DNA from: Eleusine coracana subsp. coracana
Taxonomy: Eukaryota; Streptophyta; Magnoliopsida; Poales; Poaceae
Assembly (NCBI GenBank): GCA_032690845.1
Contig: CM064432.1
Coordinates: 60,510,071 to 60,574,070, forward strand
Length of the DNA stretch: 64,000 bases
Direction: 5' to 3'
Shown: positions 46,902 to 59,672 of the stretch, in pieces
Numbering within the stretch: position 1 is the stretch's first letter
Layout: the number at the start of each line of letters is the position of its first letter
Notes under the pieces: generated by a model
Seen by the model: the letters and a program-made list of their open reading frames with translations, nothing else
The model's database searches: none
What the model was told of the DNA's origin: nothing
Position numbers and translations under genes: made by a program

Positions 46902-49625
46902 AACATGTAACAAATGAGACCAGTCTTTGTAACTAAGTGTCTAAACGGTGGAGTCTTAGATTTCTTGCTCAAGTCAGGGGGAAAGTTGCTTTTCTCTAAA
47001 TTCTGTACATATGCAAGCTGACATGTCACCATTCTTTGTGTAAGAAAAGGAAAAAAAAAAAGGAAGGAAAAGAAAAAGGAGAGTGCATAGTTACTAGTAG
47101 CAACTACCTGTAATCCCTTCAAATTTCTTTTTTCCTTTGAAGTAGTACAGGTAGGGATTTTTTTTTTTGACACAAAGGTACGAAAATTATTTTGTTAGAG
47201 AGTAGAACATAACTGTATAAAGGAGGTTGTGAATTTTGCCTGTATTCTGTTCTTTGCATAATGAAAGTGTGATTTTGTGTCTCTCTTTTTCTCTACTATC
47301 TCATTCCCATCAGGTGTAGCTGAATACTGGCTTACTGGTTTCGTTTAAGAATTGATGTGAAAGCACCATCTAAGCTGTCTGCAATTGCTGTCGAGTTGCA
47401 TCGAGTGCGGTGATGTTTTGCTCACCGAGAACCAGACTTTTTATGCGATGACATACAATATACATCATAAGTCGCTGATGCTTGGTAGTCACTTGAACTG
47501 AACACGTCAAGTTTTGGCTAAGATATCCCAGCCCCTCGCTTTGACCTGCAAATTGCTTCAGAACCCCATTTCTCAAATCCTTGTAACCACCAACGGCACC
47601 AACCGACTGTGACCACTTAGAAGTTTATGTCTGAGGTAGATTGAAGTTGAGGTTGAGCCAAGTGCAAGCGAAACTAACTATGCGACCCCCATTAAATGAT
47701 GGGTCGTTCTCACAAACCCAAAATTAGCCAGTAGCTCTGACAATCCATCCATCTTGGTTTGAATTTGGCAAGTGATGGGGAAATAGTCTAACTGGAGAGT
47801 TTGCGAGTAGTTTGGTTATAGGTCAAATCTGGTTGACTGAAGACTGGACAGCTCAATCTCGGTGATGCAGTGATTTGGTCAATCATTTTGCTGTCTTTAA
47901 GTAAGCTGCTTATGATTTCAGTACTAGTAGTATATCTGGGTTCGGCAAAGCTCACTTAAACCCTCTCCAATGATCAGGCATTTAGGTTGCGGATGCACTC
48001 ACTACTGCAGAAAACTTTTGGAACTGGGGAAAGGCTTTCTGGAGTTTGGAAGATGATTACCGGAGTCAGCACAGAGACTCCTAACATCTGGAAAGTGGTG
48101 GTGGTTGGTTCCTGCTTTCTGGAGGCAGCGGCTTGTTCCTCCTCTGAAAATGCGGCAGTTTGGAAACACGACCAGGCCAGCGCGTTGGTTGGTTGGTTGG
48201 TGCACGCTTGCGCTCAGTATAGAACTACAGCTGCCGTGTTCATGTGACTGAATTGCAAGATTGGCTGGGCCGGCCGTGTTATTAATTCTTACCCCGCCGG
48301 CTGCATTTGATATCAAAACGAAGAAGAAAAGAAAAGGTTGTAATCATTTTTTGTTTACGTTTAGTTGGTGGCTAGCTGCAAAAGTTGGAAGGCGCGCAGC
48401 AAGGAGCAGGTGACCAGAAAAATCTGGAGGCCCTTTGCCCCTTTCGAGCTGTGCCGTCCTGGACGCCGCCATGCGAAATTTCGGCGAGGTATCTTAGCTT
48501 GTACAGCCGAGAAGCGAGTGCTTCCGGTGGTCCATCGCAATGCACGATGATGGGTTGGATAGGATAGGAGTCGGCGAATCTTCTCGCGCGCAGGCAGCAA
48601 CCAACAGCGTCGTATGCGTGCCCCGGGACGAGCACCGCGTGCTGCTGCGGATGCGAGGCTGTCCTGTGCGGGAAGACGAGGAGGAGGAAACCGCGTGGTC
48701 ACGCCGCGTTTCGTCTGTACTACTGTACTACCGAACACGAGACCCATTCTGCGTTGAGATTGAACAGGTGCGTGCGGGGCGGAGCTCGGTGCCTGCTCGA
48801 ATGCTCTGCAGCGACGCCTTTGCGCCGTTCACACGTTTCGTGGATTTGCTCGTGAGACTCAGACAGGCTGCTTTTCGTGTGGCCAGTTTTTTCCCCCACC
48901 GAGAGGAGACGAATCGCCACACAGGAACCAACCTTTCCTCCTTTGCTCAGTTCATACGGCAGAGGTGAACCACGCGCAGCAATTCTTCTCGGCAAGTCAC
49001 TGTCTGGGAGTGGAGCCTACCTAGCTTTGACAGTGAACCAAGTTGCAAGACACGCAGGGGTTGCGTTTTCACGTTCTAGAAGCACGGCCTTTGTTCGGAA
49101 ACCTGAGCAGCCAACAACCAAAAAGGCCTAAGCTTCTGTTTCTGCTGCTTGTTGCTTCCATCCCATCCCACTCTGATCGAAAGCGATCTCCCCGGCCTCG
49201 CTTTTTTTCTCTCTTGGTGTTGCTTCTTTCTAGAGAGATCGTGCTTCCACTAGCGGCGTTTTATACGTGTACATTCTTCCAACATCACCAACCAACCAAC
49301 CGTTGGGGACATCTCGTATCTCAATCTTTTCGCAAAAAGAGCAAATGGGGATGGACCCGATAAGACAAGTGGGTGATCAACTAGTAATATTATGCATTCA
49401 CAAACTAAAAACCAATGCCGCTACAGCACAACGCATCATCGTCACTCATCTCCAGTATAATCGTGCAGTATACACATGGCTATCTTACAAAAGGAAGAAA
49501 AACCAAAAGACCGCTCACAAAGAGACCTACTCGCTCTACATCTGCACAGCAACAACCAATAGCGCGTACTGGAAGATAAACTTAAACAGAGGGCAATACA
49601 GGGACGCCTAAGCTAACTAGCGTCA
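46902..49625. other. 3' flank and intergenic region
   Basis: The 3' UTR of the 5-phosphatase probably ends near 47265 (ataatgaaagtg). Between about 48370 and 49000 the sequence is GC-rich with overlapping frames on both strands and no domain. The last 300 bases likely hold the 3' UTR of the minus-strand DOMON-b561 gene. Confidence 0.4.
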
Positions 49626-51963
49626 TCACATAGAGAGCGGCAAGCCGCCGTTCGACGCGCCGTTGTAGGTCTTGTTCTCCGATTTCCTCCGCTTCAGGAC
49701 GATGACCCATGTAACGGCTTCCAAGATCACGGCGATGCCGCCCAGGATGCAGATGGCGATGATGTAGGCGGTCTTCCACTTCTGCGCGACGTTCAGGATG
49801 GACATGCCCTTGAAGATGTTGATGATGCCCAGGATGATGATCGTGTAGCCCATCGAGTGGTGGTACACGTTCCAGTAGAAGCGGAACTTGTGGTCCTTCT
49901 TGGGCCTCAAGAACAGAGCAAAGATCTGAATGAGGGAGAAGAGACTGTTAGCAAGTTCAATAGGCTACTGGTATTGCGACATGTAAAAGTCATTCTGAAG
50001 AGAGTAGTATGTACCTGTAGAGTACCAAGAGCAAACACTGAGATTCCAATGTTCCTATGAAGGGAGTAGGTGATCCCCTTGGACAAGTTTCCGAGGTGAA
50101 TGCCGGTTGCCCAGCCAGATACTCCGACAGCATACCCGATCACCTGGCAAGCAACATGAAGGTAGAACCATGCGGGGTCGGCTGATTTGAATGTCTTGAG
50201 GTATCTTGCAAATATGGCTCCCATGGGCAACAGAAGACCCCAGCTCACAGCATTCAAAACTCCATGAGTCTGCACAGAAGAATAGGAGAAATGAGAATGT
50301 TCCTCTTGTTTTAATAATCTACTACTACAGATACTACTGTTTTTTTATGGAAATGAAAAAAATATATACTTTCTTTTCATACAGCACTACAGCTGTACCT
50401 AGGACTATATTATGAAATCAAGAGTCAAAGGTTATACAAAAATGTCTGCATTGAATTGCGCTAGCGCTAGTGATTCGGTATAGCATGTTAGCATCACATG
50501 TCACTTAATCATGTATGTTTCCTTGGATAAATGTTGCTGACCGTCCTTGTTCCTCCGAATTAGGAGCACTACTTGAATAATAATTTAACATACGCAGAAC
50601 ATGAACATATCTATCTTGTCAGCAAGGCAGCAGCAAGTCAAATGCAAGCTGAAGTCCACCAAGGCAGGACGAAACTGACTATAGAGGCTAGAAAACTGCA
50701 CTCCTGATTGCATCAAAATTCTAGGTGTACGGATAAAGAAGCGAGAGGCCTATTGTGCCATCACTCATAAGCATACAGTCAACAAAAGCCGTCCGCCGCT
50801 CGGACTAAAACGGTTGATACTTAACTCCACAGCGGTAGGAGGTCTAAAACTCTAAAAAATCAATCCAAACTCGAACCAGGACAAAACCGTCGAGACTTCC
50901 GTAGATTCCTTCGAACATTTCACATGGCAACAGGCAAGGTTTCTTTATCATCAACATCGGAACCGTGAAGATTAAGATAATCAAAGATCCCCCCACGACC
51001 TTAACACTGCGTCATTATACAGCAGCAGGCTTAATTTATTCGATTAATTTCATAACTACTGTAGTAACGCTGTGCAGACAAAACTCTATGCAACCAAGGT
51101 TAAACAAGGAAACTGCTTTGTTTGTTAAAGGTGAAATCTTTGTAGACAAAATTCACCAGTATAGTAGTATTAAATAGTATATACTATTTGATTATTCGAA
51201 CTGAAGAAATGACTCTTTTTGAGTCCCTAGCGCGCAATTGCTATCCGACTCCCGCAGCAACAACAGGTACGAACGAAATTAAGGAGTTCCGCTTCCAAGC
51301 AACAGATTGATGTAAGGCAAGTCCAGAATTACTCACATTTTTCTTTCGGAGGAGGCTCCCCCCGGCGCTGCCGGCGGTGGTCGCGCCGGTGACCAGATTG
51401 AGCTTCCCCTTGGCGGCCTTATTGTCGACGCCCATGGCATGGGGCGCGATGCTCCCGCCCGAGACCGGGCCCACCTGCCAGACCTGGTTCACCTCCCCCG
51501 TCCCGTTCTGGAGCGTGAGGGTCCCGAACATCCGGACCTTGCCGTCGGCGCCGAGCTCCGCGGCGAGGCCCGTGGTCGGGTACGCGATGGCCCCGGGCGA
51601 GCCGAGCGAGTACCCGGCGATGTTGTACGTCTGCACGCGGTACGCGCCGCCGTTCGTGGAGGAGGGCGCGGCGACGAGCGCCTGCGCGCCGGTCATGCCG
51701 TCGCCGGTCGGGTTGAGCGCCCACGCGACCCACCCGCCGGAGGACGGCGGCGCGGCGACGAACGCGACGGAGAGGGAGGAGGCGGACGCGTCGTAGGTCC
51801 AGTGCACGGACGCGCCGAGGCGGGGCAGGTCCGTGCAGGTGGCGAACGCGCGGTTGGACGAGAACTTCTCCGCCTTGCACGCGGCCTGCGCGGCGGCGGG
51901 GGGTGGAGCCAAGGTAAGGGCGAGGAGGAGGAGGACGAGGAGGTGGTGCCCGGCGACGGTCAT
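49626..51963 (-). CDS. DOMON and cytochrome b561 domain protein
   Basis: Predicted trans-plasma-membrane electron carrier (CYB561-DOMON family): haem b in the b561 core passes electrons, usually from ascorbate, to apoplastic acceptors. Exons on the minus strand: 51963-51337, 50269-50015, 49925-49626; all GT-AG and phase 0, 1182 nt, 393 residues. A signal peptide (residues 1-25, LLVLLLLALTLAPPP) is followed by DOMON (about 45-165; LGASVHWTYDASASSLSVAF, GGWVAWALNPTGDGMTGAQA, VNQVWQVGP). The b561 core has candidate haem histidines in THGVLNAVSWG, WFYLHVACQ, SLHRNIG and YWNVYHHSMGY, with about five membrane helices. The tail is basic (LKRRKSENK). Intact and typical in length. The second DOMON gene at 58.9 kb is on the other strand. 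Confidence 0.95.
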
Positions 51964-52254
51964 GGCGCCGGCGGCGGTCGGGCGGGCGGGCGCTGTGGCG
52001 CGTTTGGCACTACGCGTCGAGGCTAGGCGAGGCAGGAAGGAAGGGGAATATCTTGCTGGTCTGGGTGGGGGAACGGCCGCTGCTGCGTGCGGCTTTGGTT
52101 CGGACGGAAGCTGTGGGTAGCAGGAGAAGCTGCACGGTTAATAAGGACGCGGCGGGCAAGGTGAGCCGGGGCCCGGGGACGGTGGAAGGAGCACACGCGG
52201 AGACCTGCAATTGGGCGGAGAAAGGAGATTTGACGCGGTCTGCGCCACGGTGAC
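51964..52254 (-). promoter_or_regulatory. 5' region of the DOMON-b561 gene
   Basis: GC-rich stretch directly upstream of the ATG; no clear TATA box. Plus-strand frames across it are shadows. Confidence 0.35.
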
Positions 52255-52754
52255 TGGCGCTTCCCTTTCCTTCCCTACGCGGGTCGACTGTTTCCGGTCA
52301 GCTTCCTAAACCGTAGTACTGTAGTTTAGAGTAACTTGCCAAGTTTTTACTACACCTGTGTAGTAACATACTACTAAACACATTGAAGCTGGAATACAGA
52401 AAGGAAATCAATATAAGGCTTCTTTGGCAAGTTTTTTTATACACAGCAGACATGGCAAACGAACAGGCTTGTTTTAGTTCAATGTCAATGCGAGCAAGTC
52501 TTGCCTTACCAGAGATTTGGTTTGTTACCGGAGTTTGCGAGGTTTCTTTCCTTGCGCTAGTACAACCGCCGAAGGTTGACAAACCCCGTCGGTTACAAAT
52601 TAACAAAAACGCTTCGCTACTAAAATTTGTGAATATTGCTTTTTTTTTTAAGATTACATAGTATAATTCAAACCCTCACAACGCATACACGCTCACTGTT
52701 GTTCCTTTTCTGATTCGCGGGCATTCAGCAAGAAATTAAAGAGTTTCGTAGTAC

Positions 52755-52948
52755 CTTTTCTGATTTTAGTATCTCTTTTGTTAGGAAGGAGGCTAATTCG
52801 GCAGCTCACTGTTGTGTGAAGATGCCAACTGAGCAGGATAGATTGTGGTCATGTACTGGCCACCTCCCAATTGTTTACGGGAGATTATACTCAAAGACTG
52901 TAATCATGCCCTTGATTAATAGAAGCTCTGGTTTATCTAAAAAAACGT
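52755..52948 (+). mobile_element. LINE 3' fragment (RNase H-like tail)
   Basis: Reads FSISFVRKEANSAAHCCVKM, then WSCTGHLP, and ends with an A-run. R-K-E-A-N-x-A-A-H is the usual RNase H-like tail motif of plant LINE ORF2. Strongly 5'-truncated; distinct from the LINE at 8.8 kb. Confidence 0.65.
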
Positions 52949-53150
52949 ATTCACGCTCACCCCTATAAATATATGTATGTAAACCCTACCCCTATGAGCA
53001 TCTTCGAAAACTGAGCCGATAAATCCTCTGGATTGACAAAGGCGTTATTGTCACCTCGCTATCGACATAAAGCATAATATCGTTAAATTCTAGAAAATTT
53101 ACTCTCACGGGGAACCAAACTCAGGACCTGAGGTGCTAGTGCAAACTTTC
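52949..53150 (-). mobile_element. SINE-like element, minus orientation
   Basis: Minus-strand order is a B-box-like ggtttggttccccgtgag, then a body ending in catagggg...gtgagcgtgaata, similar to the OsSN-type tail at about 1.05-1.15 kb. It abuts the LINE fragment A-run in opposite orientation. Confidence 0.45.
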
Positions 53151-53372
53151 AATTTCAACATGGCTTTGTTTCGTTAATTTGCACGAAAATTGAACATTCT
53201 CATACAATCAAGGTTTTTTTTTTTTTACAATGACCCATACAATCAAGTTAAATACTGCAAAACAGAAGCTTGGTTGGCAGGACGTGCACGGTCGTAATTA
53301 GAGCGTGCCTTGTCATTTCTCTGGGTTTTCTAATTGAATTTCACAGACAACTTGAATTAAGATACTTATTAC

Positions 53373-53413
<41 letters not shown>

Positions 53414-56400
53414 TGCGCGACATGCTTCCACATTATTCATGTAATATATTAGAATTTTTTTTTCTCTTACAGTATGTTACAGAAGGCGAAAGACGTCGTG
53501 TACCTCTGCTGCGTACGTATCATTTGGAACGGAATTAAAGAGAAGAGAGCCTAGTACATTGCACGAGGTCCCCGACTCCCGAAGCAGCAGCAACAACCTT
53601 GTTGCCTTGCCATATGTCAAGCATGATAGCATCCAAGGCAACAAATGATGCATCAACATTCGTCATCATTTGCATCATCGTCGTCTTGAATCTCGCCCTA
53701 TCCCTCAATTTTTTTTCTCTCTCTCCGTTGTAGTAAGACCGCGAGGCAAACAGACACGTCACAAGTGACACGAGGCGCACGCAGCTCCACATGATGAACT
53801 TTACGTCGAGGTAGCATGCATATGTTGAGCAGGTCTCGCGGCCGGGCAGATCATCCCGCGTTCCAGTAACATGCAAATGCACACGAATTCAGGATTCCGG
53901 AACGCTGCCAGTCGCCCCGTCCAGGTCAATGCCATTGTTGAATAGAGTATAAGTTAATTAACGTCTGTGGCGTGGAGGCCTGGAGGAGGTGTAGCTTTTA
54001 GTTGCTCATCAGGTGACATGATGAAGGAACGATGATATATCTTGTGATCAGAGTATTAATTAGTAACCCGATGTAGTAGTACATGGCCGGCGAATCTAAA
54101 CACATGGCGCCCGCGCCTGTGTTGTGTGCGATCGGCTAGCTCGTGGGGAAAAAAAAACTGGTTGGTGAGCGACCAGTCCGCCGGCCCGGCGCAAGCGGCA
54201 GCGGCCAGTGGAGCGGAGGGCACTGTGCTGAGTTGACTCGAGTGGGGGTTGGTGGCCTGTGTCTTTGACCGCCTGCCCTCCTTCATCATCGGCGGTGCGG
54301 TGCGGTGCGGTTTGGAGTCTGGATGGACGTGTAGCTTTCCGCTAGCCATTGCCTGTCTGCCGCTGCCGCTTCTTCTTTTATAAAAGGTGGGTGACGGTCG
54401 ACGAGAAACGGGGCTCGTCCTCAGGTGTGCGCCGCGTGGTATGGACGGGACGGGATCCGGGCACCACTACGTCACCCCCCCCCCCCCAGATTTCGCCTCC
54501 ATCGTTCATACGCCTTTTGATTAAATCCGGTGCAACTTTGAATACGTACAGGTTGTCATCACTCCGGCGCGGTTAACAGTACTATACGATCGAATTCAAA
54601 GCATTCTCTACTCTTACCTCTTGGTGTCACGCTTGGACGACCGACGACGAGTCGGAAGAGCAGCGGCGACAAAATTCATACCGTTCCCCTGCCGTCTGTC
54701 CGTGCACTAGGGTCCCCCGGCGGGCGGAACGCGAGCGGGACGACGTGCTCGTTTTTGGCGCGTGGACGGCGAATCCATGCTTCGAAAACGACAGGGGTGG
54801 TCCGGTGCCCGCTGGCTCTGCGCGCCAGCCACAGTCGTGCGCGCGACAATGACGGGTGTCCGCTGACGCCAGCGTGACCCCCCGCGTGACGTATTCAACT
54901 CCACGCACTTGCTTCATCTTCTCTTGGAGAGGGAAAATAAATACTACTGTAGGTGGGAAAGTACGCGCAATGCCTTGCCACCGCATTGTACTATCGTACA
55001 AGTAGCTGACTGCACATCGACTTGTGTGCATACCTTCTACTAGTGCCCAAAAGAGCTGATCGTACCACGCTGCAACAGAAACACATCTCGATCAGTTCCG
55101 TGTTCAAAAAGGATCAGGAAAGGGAATCCACGTGCACAGAAGCAAAATCAAACAGAGTAACTCCGTGAAAACAAAAAAAAATTTCAATGCCCAGTTCATA
55201 ACGTTACCTATAATCAACGCCTTTACGGTCGGGTTACCGCCATCTCCTCTCTGGTGAAGTCGCCGCTGTTCCTGTCGGAGACTGATCGGCGGCCGCAACC
55301 TGACGTGCTATGCTCGTTTGTTTTGTCCTCAATTCCCGCCAAGGAAGGGCACACTAGTTGAGCAGCAGGATTGCAGTTTTCCTGTGGAAGTGGAAAAAAA
55401 CAAATTCCAGTCCGGTTGATCTTGCCAGGCCGCAAGGCAAACAAAAGTTTGGTCCGCAAAATTTATGAGCTCCGATTTTCGATCGATCGGTCGCCCATGG
55501 AATTCTTGCGCCGCGTTCAATGAGCGTAGACAAGTCACTGTATTATATATACTGCAGTCGGTATCAGAGAACATCGGGTCCAAGAACTTCAGTCGTAATC
55601 TGACCCAATGTGACATGCATTTCGCTCTAGTCCATTTTAATAGTAGGAAGCTTCAGTTTACCCCTGCTGTCCTCTACTACAGTTCCTGTCCGTTTGGGCT
55701 GATCTCACTAGTCTCAGCTGCAGATGGTATGAACTGGCGTACACGACGGTGCTAGTGTGGAAAGTTATGGAGAGCAAGAGACAAAAATAGTCAGGCGGAG
55801 TCACGGTTTCACACACACCATGCGGCTCGGCAAAAGGACAGAGTGGACGTACTTGGTCGTACCTCAGAAGATCTGGAAATTAAGTCAACTGTCAACTTTA
55901 TTGTCCCAGCACAAGTTTCTCAATTGACTGGAGAAAAATGGAAAATGTTTCCTGCGAAAACTTTGGTTCACAGCGCCTTTTCTTCCTTCACACCAATTTG
56001 GGAGACAAAAATTCTGCTAGGTTAAAGCCCTTCAACCACGCGTTTATTTGACCCGAGCAGGCTGAGAGCCTGAAACCCAACGTGCATATAGCCGGTAAAA
56101 GAAGTTGGCCCATTACCAGCATCCTGTTCCTTTATCTGAAAGTAATAAATTTCAATAAATAAAAACTATAACTCCTTGTAGCGGCTGCACAAAAAAAAAA
56201 TGTTTTGCAGGAACCTTCGTTTTTTGCTCTCGGCCCTTTGCTAATAGCAGGGGCCCACCTGTCGTCCTCGTGCCGCTTACTGCTGAACTTTTAAATTAGC
56301 AGGCATCTTGATTGATCCTGCAAGCTGATTAAGCCTGTAAAGAAAGGTCCCATCGAATGCCTACTGATGATTGAACCTGAAAGCTGCAAATTACGCCGGC

Positions 56401-57414
56401 TCAAACTTATAAAAGGAATGTGTGAAGTTCTGAACCTTGAGTGCTTCAGCTAATGTGAGGCCTAACTACCCAACAAGATGGGCACAGTTCGATCTGGAAA
56501 AGACTACCTTAGCTTGTACCTGAAAACAGGTTTAATCATCGCTCTATCAACTTTTTCATCTACCTTTTTTGAGCCACAAGAAATGCCAGGAAGACATTCT
56601 GTTCTTCGAGAAGCCAACTTATTGCATCTCTCTAACCAAAGACATAACCATCTTATAATGCGAAAATGGCAGGCAAGGAGATGTTTTCGATTCTCACTCC
56701 AGTCCATATATAAGCATGCAAGAGTTACACACACACCAGACAAGAAATTATTGAAATGATGATACTAAACGTGCATAGCCGTTACCTAATCAGTACATAA
56801 TCTCTTCTGCTTTAATCTCCAATCGAGATGGGGTCACTTGTTCTTTGTTCACTCTGTCAAGGACGAGCAAAGATGGAATAAAGCATTGCCGAGCCGGCAC
56901 GGCCACGACCAATTGCATTCAGAGACCGTCACGTGCATCCATCAATCCATGGACCTATCTTCCCGGTCATTGAGTTTGCTTCTACACAATATCCTCGTAG
57001 TACTACTTATAAAACATTTATACTGGAAAAAGGACAGGGATCTTCACTGAACCTTCCTGAAAAATAAAATGTCCAATCGTGCTCGTTTTGGCTCTTCCTG
57101 ACATACGTAGCTTATCTTAACCAAATTTGCAGTAATCAAATGCCACCTGACACATTTCCCAATTGTGACACGCATTGTCTTGCCTAGTTTTTGCAGTGTT
57201 TTGCTCTGATCAGGCTGCCTAGTTGGCCGTTTGGCAGATAGTATAGAAAGTGGCATGGATGCTCACGGGAGCGATTAATCAACTACAGTAGCATCATGTA
57301 CTCCAGACATAGTACCCATATGTGCAATTATTCATAAACCCACTGCCAATTCGATCATAATGCATTCGGGCGCTGCAATTTGCCCGGGCTCAGTGACAAC
57401 GGGAGCGGCCATGC
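53151..57414. other. Intergenic, no supported gene
   Basis: Contains a (TA)n tract at 53376-53410, a 13-base C run at 54475-54487, a (gcggt)n tract near 54293-54311, and several GC-rich frames without domains. Nothing supports a gene. Confidence 0.4.
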
Positions 57415-57860
57415 AGCTTCACAGGTGAACAGGGACGAAAAAAAAAAAAGACGAAAAAAGAGGCCGATGGCCGTCTGTTTTGAAGTCATCTCGAGATCTT
57501 CCAAATCTATTCATGGTTAAGAAAACATAACAATAAAGTCTTGCCATCTACGTTACTACATTCTGCTACATGTGAACTAAATTCTATACATGAGCTCAAT
57601 TCACAGGTGAACAGAGAGTCAAAAGAAAAAATTGTGAGCCTCAGACGATGGAAGGGTTAAAAGATTCAGAACTGCTGCAGGCCGATGGCCGCCTCCGCCT
57701 GAGATATCGTAGACATCAAAATGGTTTGTTTTAAAGTCATCTCGAGATCTTCCAAATCTAATCGTGGTTAGGAAAACATAACAATGATGTTTTGCCATCG
57801 TTCCAATCAAATAATCTCCTGCATCCACGTTACTACATTCTGATACATGTGAGCTCAATT
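57415..57860. repeat. Imperfect direct duplication
   Basis: Unit 1 about 57415-57600, unit 2 about 57601-57860. Both contain tcacaggtgaacag, gaagtcatctcgagatcttc (agtcatctcgagatcttccaaatct in part), gaaaacataacaat and cgttactacattctg. Unit 2 has about 75 extra bases. Confidence 0.85.
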
Positions 57861-57917
57861 ATATACACATTCAGATGCGTAAGCTGATCCAAATCAGAAG
57901 AAAACTTAGCATCTGCT

Positions 57918-58040
57918 GCAATTCATGTCAATGGATCCTAATACCCGCATCATCAAAATGTCACTCCCTGCGTCATCGACCCTCGTGAATTCGTGATTCA
58001 CGGGGTCAATCTTGAACGCCCAGTTCGCCCTGAACATGCG
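57918..58040 (-). pseudogene. Coding-like fragment, family unknown
   Basis: Minus-strand frame reading ANWAFKIDPVNHEFTRVDDA and GSDILMMRVLG, then a stop. The composition looks like a captured C-terminus. I do not recognise the family. The neighbouring minus frame (KHHCYVFLTTIRFGRSRDDF near 57760-57820) may be of the same origin. Confidence 0.3.
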
Positions 58041-58778
58041 TGGATTCTCGTGCTTCTGATATCAAAACGACTGACTCGGTCAATAGTGTCGACTTCATAA
58101 TTCACAAATGGACATTGTTATGGTATTATTTGTTAGTACTATTTTATTGCAGATCGATGCATGTGAGGCAACAATGCAGACACCCGTCTCTGAAAAATGA
58201 CAGGCTAATTCGACGGTCAGCTCTGACGCAAGAAATGTAGTAATGGTGGTAAAGATCAACGGAGTAACATGCACTTCAGCTCGTCGGTGTCCAAATTTCA
58301 AACACAAAAGAGTTCACGCGTTCTCACTTACGCCGGTAAGCGGAAACGATGGTGCATTTGCGCACCGAGCGAGTTAGGCTGTTCTTGGTTTCGTAGCCCC
58401 CCTGGCGTTGGGAGCACGCGTCAACTCCCACACGCACGGCAAGTTAACATCGGGATGGAATTTTGGTCAGATCCCAAAGGTGTGTGGACCGGAGGAGCAT
58501 GGACCGGACGACGAGCTTAACTTTAGCTTGACATGAGAGGAGCAGTGAGTGGTAAGGCTCCTAAACGCCGTCGATCATGTGCAGGCGCGCGTGGCTGCTT
58601 TCCAGCCCGTCGTCAACAACCGCAACCTTAATCACATCTTAGATTGAGCAAGCGGCACATTTCCATCTCTCCTCACCCATGAGAACCAAACGCAAGCTCA
58701 GGAAAATTATCAACCAGACCCCCCCCCCCCTACAAAATATTCCAATTTCAAAATAAGCCCACAGCAAATCACACTCAC
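58041..58778. other. Upstream flank of the AIR12-like gene
   Basis: A 12-base C run lies at 58719-58730. No other gene. Confidence 0.35.
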
Positions 58779-58785
58779 TATAAAT
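58779..58785 (+). promoter_or_regulatory. TATA box of the AIR12-like gene
   Basis: TATAAAT, 111 bp upstream of the ATG at 58890, followed by an AC-rich leader. Confidence 0.75.
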
Positions 58786-58889
58786 CCTCCCACTTCACCC
58801 CTGCTCACACTCAAAAACAGCTCCAAAAACACCACCACCAGCACAAACACCACTGAGCTAGAGCTAGCCGACCAAGTAGTCCCACCTCA

Positions 58890-59672
58890 ATGGCGCCCCA
58901 TCTCGCGCCGCTCCTCCTCCTCCTCGCCGCTTCCCCGGCGGCGCCGCTCCTCGCCTCCGCCGCCACCGGCGCCTGCGCGAGCGAGAAGTTCCCGGCGGGC
59001 CGCACCTTCGAGCACTGCGAGGACCTGCCCAAGCTGGGCGCGTCCATCCACTGGACCCACGACGCGTCGACGAACACCCTCTCCGTGGCCTTCGTCGCCG
59101 CGCCGGCGTCTCCCGGCGGGTGGGTGGCCTGGGGCCTGAACCCGACCGCCGAGGGCATGACCGGCACGCAGGCGCTGGTGGCGCTCAAGGGCGGCGCGCC
59201 GGCGGTGAAGACGTACAACATCACGGGGTACGTGCCGCTGGGCGCGGCGTCGACGCCCATCGCGTTCCCGGCGACCGACCTCGCCGCCGACGCCGCCGGC
59301 GCCGGCGGGAGGATGCGGGTGTACGGGAAGCTGCAGCTGCACAAGGGGATGAGGGTGGTGAACCAGGTCTGGCAGGTGGGATCGTCGGTCACCGGCGGCG
59401 CGCCCGACAAGCACGCGTTCGCGGCGGATAACCTCGCGGCCAAGAGCAAGCTCGTGCTCGCGGGGAAGGCTGCGGCGTCGGGTGGTGCTCCGGTGCCGGC
59501 GGCCGCGCCGGTGGCGGGCGGTCCGGCTGCTGGGTCGAGCGGGAATGAGAGTGGCGCCGCGGCGTCGCCGGCGGCCGGGAAGTCCCCGTCCGCGGCGGTG
59601 GCGGCGGCCGGCGTGTCGGCGGCGGCGGTCGTCGTGATGGCGGTGGTGGGTTTCTTGGCGACGGTATGGTGA
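58890..59672 (+). CDS. AIR12-like DOMON protein, GPI-anchored
   Basis: 260-residue single-exon protein. A signal peptide (1-24, LLLLLAASPAAPLLASA) is followed by DOMON (about 45-170): LGASIHWTHDASTNTLSVAF, GGWVAWGLNPTAEGMTGTQA, VVNQVWQVG. Then comes an Ala/Pro/Gly/Ser-rich linker and a C-terminal hydrophobic stretch (VSAAAVVVMAVVGFLATVW), as in GPI-anchor signals. This matches AIR12-type apoplastic b-type haem proteins, thought to work with NAD(P)H dehydrogenases in plasma-membrane redox chains. It lacks the b561 membrane core found in the 49.6-52 kb gene. The two share the DOMON signature V-N-Q-V-W-Q-V-G. Intact and of normal length. Confidence 0.93.
   Translation: MAPHLAPLLLLLAASPAAPLLASAATGACASEKFPAGRTFEHCEDLPKLGASIHWTHDASTNTLSVAFVAAPASPGGWVAWGLNPTAEGMTGTQALVALKGGAPAVKTYNITGYVPLGAASTPIAFPATDLAADAAGAGGRMRVYGKLQLHKGMRVVNQVWQVGSSVTGGAPDKHAFAADNLAAKSKLVLAGKAAASGGAPVPAAAPVAGGPAAGSSGNESGAAASPAAGKSPSAAVAAAGVSAAAVVVMAVVGFLATVW

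Noticed and set aside
48361..48995. Overlapping frames between the 5-phosphatase and DOMON-b561 genes
   Set aside because: No domain, both strands equally open, no promoter signal.
51419..52026. Arg-rich frames over exon 1 of the DOMON-b561 gene
   Set aside because: Alternate-frame shadows; exon 1 itself has signal peptide and DOMON motifs.
53376..53410. (TA)n tract as a possible MITE hairpin
   Set aside because: Simple microsatellite without flanking inverted ends.
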